64,000 nt of DNA, from positions 1-64,000 of the forward strand of contig JAJDDF010000008.1 in NCBI GenBank assembly GCA_029260455.1, given 5' to 3'. This document shows, piece by piece, positions 17,337-25,084 of this stretch (position 1 is the stretch's first letter; the number at the start of each line of letters is the position of its first letter). A program made the position numbers and the translations under genes. Under the pieces are notes generated by a model. It saw nothing but the letters and a program-made list of their open reading frames with translations, ran no database searches and was not told the DNA's origin. The stretch is from Phycisphaerales bacterium. Lineage in GTDB: Bacteria; Planctomycetota; Phycisphaerae; Phycisphaerales; UBA1924.

Positions 17337-17839
17337 GCACTTTGCTGCTGCGCTTCCCAACTGAGCACATCGCCTTCGGGCACGTTCGAAACGCCAAGTC
17401 TGCGCAGCATATAGAGCAGCTGCGCGCGATGATGCATGGAGTGCGTGATCACATGCGCGATGGCACCGCCAAATGTTTTGCGGGTTGGCGGGTCGTCGAA
17501 GTGATCGGTGAAGCATTCATCGAGCCGGCCCTTGCGCGCGATGGCCTGCGCGATCTCCGCGAACTGCGGCGCGACGGTATCGAGGCGACGGATCAGCCCG
17601 CTGATGGACACATCGTCATCATCTGGGCGCATGTCCTGCTCTGTGATCAGATCAGTCCAGGCCTCCATGTTACGGATGATGTGGCGAAACGTGGCGCGGA
17701 GTGTGCGCAGGCCGAGATCAAATTCGCGATCGAGTTGGGCATCGGTGAGCGGTTGCGCGAGCACGAGCAACTGCTGCGTGGTCCAGGCATTGTGGGCGAG
17801 GAGGCGGTTGAGGATGGGCATGTGGGCACCGTACTGCAT
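17312..17839 (-). CDS. DinB-family protein
   Basis: About 175 residues of the DinB/YfiT four-helix fold, whose members bind a divalent metal through three His and often act as thiol-dependent transferases. Candidate ligands are the His in the FRHIIRNMEAW helix and the two in the VITHSMHH helix, spaced as in the family. Two starts are possible (17839 or 17821); neither has a strong ribosome site. Longer in-frame extensions would run into the tRNA-Thr gene and were not used. The C-terminal residues are Thr/Pro-rich and overlap the opposing terminator. The substrate is unknown. Confidence 0.8.
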   Translation of the reverse strand: MQYGAHMPILNRLLAHNAWTTQQLLVLAQPLTDAQLDREFDLGLRTLRATFRHIIRNMEAWTDLITEQDMRPDDDDVSISGLIRRLDTVAPQFAEIAQAIARKGRLDECFTDHFDDPPTRKTFGGAIAHVITHSMHHRAQLLYMLRRLGVSNVPEGDVLSWEAQQQSAKTPTPGA

Positions 17840-17941
17840 CTGCGCGTGGTCGCTCAAGGCAACCACGGCACCCGACCCCTTGGGCCATACCCCCCCCGCT
17901 CGCGTGAGCGGCTCTGGATGGCTAAAGTCTGTGCCCAGCAT

Positions 17942-18014
17942 GCCGCTGTAGCTCAATTGGTAGAGCGCGTGATTTGTAATCTCGAGGTTGCCGGTTCAAG
18001 TCCGGCTGGCGGCT
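17942..18014 (+). tRNA. tRNA-Thr (anticodon UGU)
   Basis: A 73-base cloverleaf: acceptor GCCGCTG/TGGCGGC with G-U pairs, D stem GCTC/GAGC, anticodon loop TTTGTAA, and T stem GCCGG/CCGGC around TTCAAGT. The anticodon stem CGTGA/TCTCG has a T-T mismatch in its middle pair. Discriminator T; CCA is not encoded. Confidence 0.93.
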
Positions 18015-18026
18015 TTCTTGTGTGAC

Positions 18027-18060
18027 CCGGTTTTGCTTACCGAACCGGTGATTGAGTTTT
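18027..18060 (+). terminator. Weak possible terminator after tRNA-Thr
   Basis: A CCGGTT/AACCGG stem of 6 bp with a 10-base loop, then TTTT at 18057-18060. The spacing of the T run is loose. Confidence 0.35.
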
Positions 18061-18137
18061 GCAGGGTCTAGCCTACCCGGCTTGACGAGCACGCATGTGC
18101 GCCTGCGTCGAGACCACGTGCATCGCAAGTTCATGTC

Positions 18138-18581
18138 TCAAGGCTTTGCAGGAATCGAATCGACAAGCTCGCACAGGGCCTTGTAATACTCGGCGGGGTC
18201 CAGCCCGAGCAGCGTTGCGCCGTAGAGTTCCGCTTCATCATGGGAAACAATCTCGCCGTAGTTGATCGCGGGGATGTGATAGGCAATGAGCAGCGGCAGG
18301 ATGTCGGCCTGATCTTCGAATGCGGGATGGATGAAGAGGCAGAAGCCGGCATTGGGTGAGTCGCCAAGCGGCATGGCCCACGCAAACTCGCCTGACTCAA
18401 GAGGTTCGGCGTCGAAGCGGATGCCCACGGGGTAGCGCACGATACTGCGATCATCGAGCATGCGAATGATCTGCTCGGCATCGATATACAACCCATTCTT
18501 GAGGCGTGCCTCGAGCGCTTTGTGTTCGACGTGCTCACGGAGCGCAGTGCGGCCATCGTCTTCGGTGAGTCGTGTGCTCAT
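18138..18581 (-). CDS. Hypothetical cytoplasmic protein, last gene of the octahaem/NrfD cluster
   Basis: A 147-residue acidic soluble protein with no signal peptide, membrane segment or haem motif, and no family I recognise. Its start overlaps the stop of the NrfD gene by four bases (ATGA), so it is translationally coupled and probably belongs to the respiratory operon. The sequence has a helical first third, then a central region rich in Pro, Phe and Gly. It may be an assembly or regulatory factor for the complex; that is inferred only from position. Confidence 0.7.
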   Translation of the reverse strand: MSTRLTEDDGRTALREHVEHKALEARLKNGLYIDAEQIIRMLDDRSIVRYPVGIRFDAEPLESGEFAWAMPLGDSPNAGFCLFIHPAFEDQADILPLLIAYHIPAINYGEIVSHDEAELYGATLLGLDPAEYYKALCELVDSIPAKP

Positions 18582-19810
18582 GATGCATCAACTTGTTGGG
18601 GGATATCTGTCGAATCTGAATCTGCGGTCAAGTGACCTTGCAACACCGGGACAGTGATGCGCACAAAGATTGTGTAGAGAAGCAAACCAAAGGCCCAGAT
18701 GCCAAGACAGACAAGAATTTCGTTGGCCGTGGGTGTGTATTCGACGATTTCGCCAAGTGGTGAAGGAATGAACGCGGGCACAATGAGGCCCATTCCTTTT
18801 TCAATCCAGATGCCGACGATCATCGCGGCGCAGGCGAGGTTCAATATCCAAAGCCGGCGCGAGAGGGGCGTGAGGAGCACGAATAAGGCACCGGTGTTGA
18901 GAAAGATCGCGGACCATATCCACGGCACGAGCGCATGGTGTCCGTGGAGCCCGACAAACAAGTATCGCGCCGAGACCGAGTGTGCTGAACCGGTGTAGAA
19001 CTCTGTAAAAACTTCCGAGCCGAGCAGGAACATATTGATACTCAATGCGACTGTGACAATGCGCCTGAGCAGGTGAAGCGCGGCGTCAGCTACGGGATAC
19101 TGAGTTGCATGACGAATAATCTGCAGCGTGAGAATGATGATGGCAGGGCCCGCTGCGAAGGCGGATGCGATGAAGCGCGGCGCGATGACCGCAGAATTCC
19201 AGAATGGGCGCCCGCCCAGACCTGAATAGAGGAATGCTGTGACGGTGTGAATGGTGATCGCCCAACCGATTGCAAGGAAAACAAAGGGGATATAGAAGAT
19301 TTTGCTTGGTTGTCGTTTATGATAGGCGCAGTAGATCAGATAGCCGCAGATGTGCAAATTGAGCACGAGGTAACCATTGAGTACGAGCACATCCCATGTG
19401 AGCATTGAGATTGGGAAATTAAAGCGCAGGAGTAGGTGGATGAATCTGTCGGGGCGACCGAGGTCAACTGTTACAAAGAGCAGGCACATGATGATCGCAG
19501 CCACCGCGAGCAACTCGCCAAGAATGACGAGATCGTGCAGTTCACGGTTCTTGTAGATGTACACCGGGATGACCAGCATAACCGCAGCAGCGGCGACGCC
19601 CACGAGGTATGTGAAATTCGCGATGTACAACCCCCATGACACTTGATCGGTCATGCCTGTTGTGACAAGGCCTGCTACAAGCTGCTTGGTGTATGCATTG
19701 AGTCCAAGGAGCGCAATCGCAGTGAGGATGAACATCCATGTGTAGTACTTCCAGTTGCCGCGAAAGCTAAGCCGTGCGCAACGCCACAGAAAGATGAGAT
19801 AGTCTTTCAT
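18578..19810 (-). CDS. NrfD/PsrC/DsrP-like integral membrane quinol subunit
   Basis: A 410-residue polytopic protein with about ten hydrophobic segments. The pattern WGLYIANFTYLVGVA near residue 60 and LGRPDRFIHLLL near residue 118 are typical of the DsrP/HmcC/HybB branch of the NrfD family, which oxidises or reduces menaquinone at the membrane and passes electrons to a ferredoxin partner. The upstream Tat-exported ferredoxin overlaps its start by four bases and is the expected partner. A tetrahaem cytochrome precedes that, giving a DsrJOP-like trio. The C-terminal 20 residues are polar and likely cytoplasmic. Confidence 0.9.
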   Translation of the reverse strand: MKDYLIFLWRCARLSFRGNWKYYTWMFILTAIALLGLNAYTKQLVAGLVTTGMTDQVSWGLYIANFTYLVGVAAAAVMLVIPVYIYKNRELHDLVILGELLAVAAIIMCLLFVTVDLGRPDRFIHLLLRFNFPISMLTWDVLVLNGYLVLNLHICGYLIYCAYHKRQPSKIFYIPFVFLAIGWAITIHTVTAFLYSGLGGRPFWNSAVIAPRFIASAFAAGPAIIILTLQIIRHATQYPVADAALHLLRRIVTVALSINMFLLGSEVFTEFYTGSAHSVSARYLFVGLHGHHALVPWIWSAIFLNTGALFVLLTPLSRRLWILNLACAAMIVGIWIEKGMGLIVPAFIPSPLGEIVEYTPTANEILVCLGIWAFGLLLYTIFVRITVPVLQGHLTADSDSTDIPQQVDAS

Positions 19811-20889
19811 GCGGATTCTCCGGCGTGTTCACTTGATGCCTCAAGGGGGATGTCGCTGATAGGATCGCGCTCGTCGAAGTAATAAAAGAAGCGGGGAAGC
19901 GTGCCGACATCAGCTTTGAGTACGAAGACGCGCTTGGTCTTGAGGATTTGCGATACTTCGCTTTGGGGATCGAGGATGTTGCCGAATTTGCGCGCCCCGG
20001 TCGGGCACACTTCAAGACACGCGGGCAAGCGCCCCTGGCGTGTACGCTGCAGACAGAAATGGCACTTTTCCATCACGCCCTTTTCGCGTGGCCGATTGGA
20101 GAGGTAGGCCATGTTCGGATTGAGATCTGCCTTTGGAAGTGTTGGCTTTGCGAAGTTGAAGCGGCGGGCCCAATATGGACACGCGGCTTCGCAGTATCTG
20201 CACCCAATACACCAGTCGTAATCGATGACAGTGATGCCGTCATCTTCCTGCCACGTCGCCTCAACGGGGCACACCTTGACGCAGGGCGGATTCGCACACT
20301 GGTGGCACTGAATGGGCATGTAGTAGTGATTTTCATCGGGAACGGTTGCGCGGTCATAGGAGTGATCGCCATCTTCAATATCGACAGAGCCGCGCGGCAT
20401 TTCGAGCACGCGGATGTATTGAATCTCCGGGTCACGGCTTTGATTGTTTTCTGCGACGCAGGCATGCACGCATTTTCTACACCCAATGCATCGGCTCAGG
20501 TTGAGGCCGTAGACAAACTCGACGCCATCCATCGGCTTGAAGTCACGAATATCCGGGCGCACGTCGTAGCGTTTTTCAACTTCCTTGCGAATGCGGGCGA
20601 GTGCTTCTTCCATTTCTTCGCCGGACATTTCCTTGTAGTGTTTTTGCAAGAACTTTTGCACCGAGGGGATGTCATCGCCATCAAGATCGCGGAGCGGGCT
20701 CAATGATGCTGCGAGTGCTGCCAGGCCCCCTGTCACTGCAGCGCCGCGCCGAAGGAAACTGCGCCGAGTCATTCCGGGGCGCGTTGATCCGGTATATGGA
20801 TTTGCACCTCCGCTACAGGTACATCCATCTCCGCACGAACTGGCCGAAGAGTGCACCGACTCCTGATTTTTGACGACAGGCAGGCGCAT
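19807..20889 (-). CDS. Tat-exported ferredoxin subunit with four cluster motifs (DsrO/NrfC-like)
   Basis: A 360-residue iron-sulphur protein. A twin-arginine signal lies at about residues 41-65 (TRRSFLRR then a hydrophobic run), preceded by a Cys/Ser-rich leader of about 40 residues that is unusual for such signals. Four Cys groups follow: CIGCRKCVHAC, CHQCANPPCVKVC, CIGCRYCEAAC and CHFCLQ with a later CLEVC, the arrangement of DmsB/NrfC/DsrO-type four-cluster proteins. It should sit on the periplasmic face and relay electrons between the NrfD-like subunit and a cytochrome. Its start overlaps the tetrahaem stop by one base (TGATG). Confidence 0.9.
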   Translation of the reverse strand: MRLPVVKNQESVHSSASSCGDGCTCSGGANPYTGSTRPGMTRRSFLRRGAAVTGGLAALAASLSPLRDLDGDDIPSVQKFLQKHYKEMSGEEMEEALARIRKEVEKRYDVRPDIRDFKPMDGVEFVYGLNLSRCIGCRKCVHACVAENNQSRDPEIQYIRVLEMPRGSVDIEDGDHSYDRATVPDENHYYMPIQCHQCANPPCVKVCPVEATWQEDDGITVIDYDWCIGCRYCEAACPYWARRFNFAKPTLPKADLNPNMAYLSNRPREKGVMEKCHFCLQRTRQGRLPACLEVCPTGARKFGNILDPQSEVSQILKTKRVFVLKADVGTLPRFFYYFDERDPISDIPLEASSEHAGESA

Positions 20890-21611
20890 CAGTTGTGCTC
20901 CTCATTGATCGGGTGTGGATCGGCATCGCGGGCGGGTGTGGTCCACCGCCGCAATGGATTACGTTCTGGCTTTTGATGAACAACCTCTGCACGCTCGCCC
21001 ATGTGCAATGTGTTCGGACCAGGCAGGGGGACCATCGGTGCGTAGGTTGGTGCGTGCGGATCGTGACATTCTGTGCATACGAGGCGGCGCTGCGCAGGTG
21101 AGCCCATCTGCCATGACCCCATTGTCTTGCCGTGCGTGCCGCGTTTCCAGTCGCGATACACCGGGCCGTGGCATTGCTGGCAGAGTGTTGCGACCTCATT
21201 GAATGGAATCTCAACGCCGTCGCGCAAGATCAGGCGTTCGCGATTTTTCCGGGCGTGACAGTTGGTGCAACTGTCATTGATGCCGTGGTCAAAGTGAATG
21301 TGCGTGTGCTGGGAGGGTGGTCGCGATGGGTCAAAGCGCGAGGTGAAGACCTGATGGCAGTCGTTGCAGCGCTGGTTGTAGCCGCCGATGAGCGAGGTGG
21401 GCGGCTCGTCCATGCGCGGGCGCAGCCCGCCGGGTGTGAGTGCGGATTTGTCAAACAGTGGCGTGGGCGCGCCGGGTGTAATGATCTCAAGAGAGCCAAA
21501 CCACATCACCGCAGCAAGTGCAAGAAATGCGGGGCCAATCAGAAGACCGCCCAGAGGAGCGCCCCACGTGGCACTGAAGGATTGTGATGCGCTTCCGACT
21601 CCCACTATCAT
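20889..21611 (-). CDS. Membrane-anchored tetrahaem cytochrome c
   Basis: About 240 residues with one N-terminal membrane segment (about residues 18-42) and four CXXCH haem sites: CNDCH, CTNCH, CQQCH and CTECH. The spacing does not match NapC/NrfH; the role is likely that of DsrJ or ActA, taking electrons from the ferredoxin/NrfD pair to a periplasmic acceptor. AAAGGAG directly abuts the ATG at 21611, whereas a GTG two codons later (21605) sits at ideal spacing, so that GTG may be the true start. It follows ccsA by five bases. The nearest acceptor candidate is the octahaem protein of the same operon. Confidence 0.88.
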   Translation of the reverse strand: MIVGVGSASQSFSATWGAPLGGLLIGPAFLALAAVMWFGSLEIITPGAPTPLFDKSALTPGGLRPRMDEPPTSLIGGYNQRCNDCHQVFTSRFDPSRPPSQHTHIHFDHGINDSCTNCHARKNRERLILRDGVEIPFNEVATLCQQCHGPVYRDWKRGTHGKTMGSWQMGSPAQRRLVCTECHDPHAPTYAPMVPLPGPNTLHMGERAEVVHQKPERNPLRRWTTPARDADPHPINEEHN

Positions 21612-21616
21612 CTCCT

Positions 21617-23335
21617 TTAGACGGGTACGGCAACAGTGTTAGTGCCATTCAACGAATCGGTGTGCATCGTGCCATTTTTTGCTCGCGATGAACGCACACG
21701 AAAATAACACACAAGAATCAATAGGATCTCTGCAATGGCCCACGCAGCGACCCATACTTCTCCGCCCGCGCCGAACCCATAACTGTGCAAGCCCGTCGCC
21801 ATGACGTAGTTCACGCCGTAGAACGTCCAGACAATCGCAGCAAATGCAAGCACCGCAGCGGCAGCGAGGCCAAAATCTTTGAGCCAACGAATATGGCGCG
21901 CGTGCAATACTGCGAAGTAAATGACGATGCTGATCAGCGCCCACGTTTCCTTGGGGTCCCAGCCCCAGAAGCGTCCCCATGAATCCGCAGCCCAAACGCC
22001 GCCTAGAATCGTGCCGATGGTCAGCAGAAGAAGCCCCAGTTGGATGGTGCGATAGGTCTGGCGAATAAGCGGGTCGGACTGTGTGGCCTGCCCCTTTGTG
22101 CGTTTTCCAAGTAGCGCAGTGCGGATGAGATAGGCGTGTCCGAGCATTGAGGCGACTGCAAGGACGCCGTAGCTCGCAACAATCGTAAGCACGTGGAGGA
22201 TGAGCCAGAAGTTGCTTCGCAGCACTGCAGGCAGGGCGCTCGTTTGATCCTGTAGCGGCACAAGACCAGCAAAGAGCACCGAAACAAATGCCGCGCACAC
22301 GCCTGCGAAGAGATACCACCCTTTGCGGTTGATGATTTGTGCGATGCCCGCGACGGCGATCCCGATGAGGCCCATCCAGAGCAATGATTCAAAGGTGTTG
22401 CTGACCGGAGCGCGATCGAGAATCGCAACGCGCAGTCCAATGCCAAGTGTGTGTTCAATGATCCCGAGCGTGCCGCAAGTAATTGCGAGAATAAGCAGCA
22501 GCTTGCGCCAGATTAATAACGATGCACCGAAAAGAATGATCGCAAGGCCATAGAAAGTGGCGGTCTTGCGCCATGGAGAGTGAGCGTTGTAAAACAATTC
22601 AAGGCGAATGTTACTTGCATGGGCTGGTGCAAGGGTGCCAGTGGAGGCAATGGCGTTTGTCAGTTCGGTGACGGCAGGGTGAACATCCGCACGGGCAAGG
22701 TAGTCGGTTTTTAATTGCGCCAAGGCATCGACGACGCTTATTGTGCCTGGATCACCGTGAATAACGCCTGCGCGAAGATAGGTATCGTTGTTGTCTTGTG
22801 GAACAATCGCGAGGGGATCAGCGCGCTGGAAGGATGCGATCGTATTGAGCACGCTCATCAGATCGAGGGCACGCCGCTCATCGGGAAGCGGTGATGCCTG
22901 AGGCTCATCAGCTCGGCGGACATCAAAATCCTGCAATACTGCCATCAATTCCTGGCACGCCATGATCTCTGCGGGCGAGAAGAACAGTTGTTTCGGGGGC
23001 AAGCCAATGCGCCGCTTGAAGGGTCGGTTGTCAATGGCAATGACCTTGCGCGATGTGAACGATTCCGGCTCGAAGAGAAGTTCACACAAGAAGTCAATGG
23101 GTTCACGCCCTGAATACGTCTCGGGCCCGCGATCACCGAACCACTTTGATCGCCCCGTCAACTGCACTGCGAGATTGCGTGCGTATGTGTCGAGCGGCAT
23201 CACCCGGCCTGCATCCTGAATTGCAATGCTCTTGAGAAGCGTGCGGGATGACTCGTCCAGCGTTTGCCCGATGCTCATCGGTGCTGACAGCAGCAGGATC
23301 ATCAGCGCAGACACAATGGTGAATAGGCGATTCAT
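21617..23335 (-). CDS. ccsA: Cytochrome c biogenesis protein CcsA (System II haem handling)
   Basis: A 572-residue protein started at the ATG preceded by GAGGAG and six bases; an in-frame ATG seven codons upstream lacks this site. A signal-like N-terminus is followed by a periplasmic domain of about 230 residues, then eight or so membrane segments. The haem-binding tryptophan-rich WWD motif is canonical (WGRFWGWDPKETWAL). CcsA with ResB exports haem and ligates it to CXXCH apocytochromes. Placement between an octahaem and a tetrahaem gene parallels the dedicated NrfI ligase of epsilonproteobacterial nrf operons. The gene overlaps the end of resB by 203 bases. Confidence 0.92.
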   Translation of the reverse strand: MNRLFTIVSALMILLLSAPMSIGQTLDESSRTLLKSIAIQDAGRVMPLDTYARNLAVQLTGRSKWFGDRGPETYSGREPIDFLCELLFEPESFTSRKVIAIDNRPFKRRIGLPPKQLFFSPAEIMACQELMAVLQDFDVRRADEPQASPLPDERRALDLMSVLNTIASFQRADPLAIVPQDNNDTYLRAGVIHGDPGTISVVDALAQLKTDYLARADVHPAVTELTNAIASTGTLAPAHASNIRLELFYNAHSPWRKTATFYGLAIILFGASLLIWRKLLLILAITCGTLGIIEHTLGIGLRVAILDRAPVSNTFESLLWMGLIGIAVAGIAQIINRKGWYLFAGVCAAFVSVLFAGLVPLQDQTSALPAVLRSNFWLILHVLTIVASYGVLAVASMLGHAYLIRTALLGKRTKGQATQSDPLIRQTYRTIQLGLLLLTIGTILGGVWAADSWGRFWGWDPKETWALISIVIYFAVLHARHIRWLKDFGLAAAAVLAFAAIVWTFYGVNYVMATGLHSYGFGAGGEVWVAAWAIAEILLILVCYFRVRSSRAKNGTMHTDSLNGTNTVAVPV

Positions 23336-25031
23336 TGCTTCGCTCCTCATGGACAAGTGCGCGTGCGACGCCTGGATGTCCCCAGCTCAGGCCGCGACTG
23401 TAAAAGGTGATCACAATTCCAATACAAAGTACGGTGCACCCGAGGTATGTCAGGGGCAGGCCCGGGTCTTTCATGACGCTGAAGATGGATACGTTGTCAT
23501 TGACAAAGCCGGACTGATAGACCTTCCATCCTGAATCCGCGAGCGGCTTGTTCATCGACACGATCTGCGAACGAGACTCTCCACTTGAAGCATCCACAGT
23601 GATCTCTGATTCGTAGGCCATTGCCATGGTGGTGCCGGGATAGTCGGTCTTGCGGAAATCCTGAAGATGCACGGTAAAAGGTAGTGCAATCTGCGGCGGA
23701 CCGAAACGGAGCGTCAGGCCTGCGCTTTCATCAAAAGACAGTGAGCCCTTCCAAGGCAAAGGTTGCGCTGCGCTACCAGCGACTTGCACGAGCAGCGCCG
23801 GTCGATAATCATCTGCAGGGGGTGCTTCAATGAATCGAGTTGCCATGCGCGCCCGCGACACTTCATTGACGATGCGAAGGTGGTGCGTGCCAGCATGCAG
23901 AATCCATGGCAATGGTCCAGCGTGATCGAATTCGCTGGTCACTCCATCGGCGCTTGTATATGTGGCGCGCCGCGGCGCGTTGCCACTATGAATAACAAGC
24001 AATTCACCTGCGCCTCCGGTAACCGCGAGTATTGCCCCGGATTCAGAACTGCCTTCAACTGTGCGCGCGAGGACCATCTCCGGGAAATTCAGAAATGCGG
24101 TATGGCGTTCGACAGTGCCTGCGTTGTCTGTGATGATGACTTCGACTGCGGGGTTGGTGCGTCCGCCGCCAGCCTCAGTCAACCCGCCCGTACCAACCTG
24201 CGCGGAATCGAAGTAACTCAACGAAACGACTCTCCAGCCCGGCAGCGCCTGATCATCTGGTTTGCCAAGTGGATACCGTTCGTCGCCGAAAACAAAGGCA
24301 TATCCCGGCCCAGCGCTTGTTGAAGCTACGGGCGGTGATGCGATTTCCCCCTCACCCAAGACCCGCAAAGTCATGCCATCGATGAAGGCGGGGCCACCAC
24401 TTTTTGAGGCCTGACCGATCCATTGCGTTGTGCCCGCAGCGCTGTCGAAGACAATCTCAAGAGCGCGCATCGGCTCGGGGCCGTCGTCTGCGACGTAGCT
24501 TTCCTCAGTGATATTGGGCCAGTGGTCAACAATCGTGATTGTGTGATCGCCAAGTGTGATGGCATCGGTGTTGTCGTGCACGATCGCTGAGGCCACCACG
24601 TGCGGTGAACCATTCTGGAACGAAACGAGGTCAACCTGCTCTTTATCAAGTTCGATGGCGTTGCCCGACATGCCTTCGCCCAACTTGAGTGTGCCCTCGA
24701 CGCGCCCAAAGAGCGACCAGAAGCCACCCGCTATGAGAATGACCAACCCCGCGTGCACCGTAATGAACCCGATGTGACGCTGCTTCCATGGATAGCGCGT
24801 CAGGACGGCGAAGATCAAACTCGCGGCGATCAGCGCCATGAGCGCGACGAACCACCACGAGCCGTAAACGAGTCGTGATGCGACTTTCGCACCTTGAGCT
24901 GCGTCGACGAACGTGCCAATCCCGAGTGCGATTGCGACAAGCACCATGACCGGCACGGCGAAGCGCAGCCCGCCGACGAAGACAATGATGCGTCCCCAAG
25001 AGGTTGCTTTCCATTTCTGTGTCGTTGCCAT
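23133..25031 (-). CDS. resB: Cytochrome c biogenesis protein ResB, with long overlap into ccsA
   Basis: A 632-residue System II partner of CcsA. Membrane segments lie near residues 14-38, 55-75 and 85-105 (with the family's GSWWF and GFITVHAGLVILIAGG patches). A large periplasmic domain runs to about residue 510, and a last membrane segment is near 525-545. The final 68 or so residues lie entirely inside the ccsA reading frame, are low in hydrophobicity and Arg/Ala/His-rich, and do not look like ResB. Possible explanations are a small frameshift near 23340-23380 or a genuine long overlap. It is preceded 53 bases upstream by the octahaem gene. Confidence 0.88.
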   Translation of the reverse strand: MATTQKWKATSWGRIIVFVGGLRFAVPVMVLVAIALGIGTFVDAAQGAKVASRLVYGSWWFVALMALIAASLIFAVLTRYPWKQRHIGFITVHAGLVILIAGGFWSLFGRVEGTLKLGEGMSGNAIELDKEQVDLVSFQNGSPHVVASAIVHDNTDAITLGDHTITIVDHWPNITEESYVADDGPEPMRALEIVFDSAAGTTQWIGQASKSGGPAFIDGMTLRVLGEGEIASPPVASTSAGPGYAFVFGDERYPLGKPDDQALPGWRVVSLSYFDSAQVGTGGLTEAGGGRTNPAVEVIITDNAGTVERHTAFLNFPEMVLARTVEGSSESGAILAVTGGAGELLVIHSGNAPRRATYTSADGVTSEFDHAGPLPWILHAGTHHLRIVNEVSRARMATRFIEAPPADDYRPALLVQVAGSAAQPLPWKGSLSFDESAGLTLRFGPPQIALPFTVHLQDFRKTDYPGTTMAMAYESEITVDASSGESRSQIVSMNKPLADSGWKVYQSGFVNDNVSIFSVMKDPGLPLTYLGCTVLCIGIVITFYSRGLSWGHPGVARALVHEERSNESPIHHCVCADDPAAVSTDEHRANAGRVIPHASQEHCNSGCRPGDAARHIRTQSRSAVDGAIKVVR

Positions 25032-25084
25032 GGAACAATCCTTTGTTGATGTCGACGTGACACTGTGAACGCGGTGCGAGAGGT

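Noticed and set aside
17922-18134. Minus-strand reading frame containing QPDLNRQPRDYKSRALP
   Set aside because: Antisense of tRNA-Thr, another classical spurious peptide.
20889-21611. Calling the tetrahaem protein NapC/NrfH
   Set aside because: It has four haems and one anchor, but haem spacing and flanking motifs do not match that family; a descriptive call was kept.
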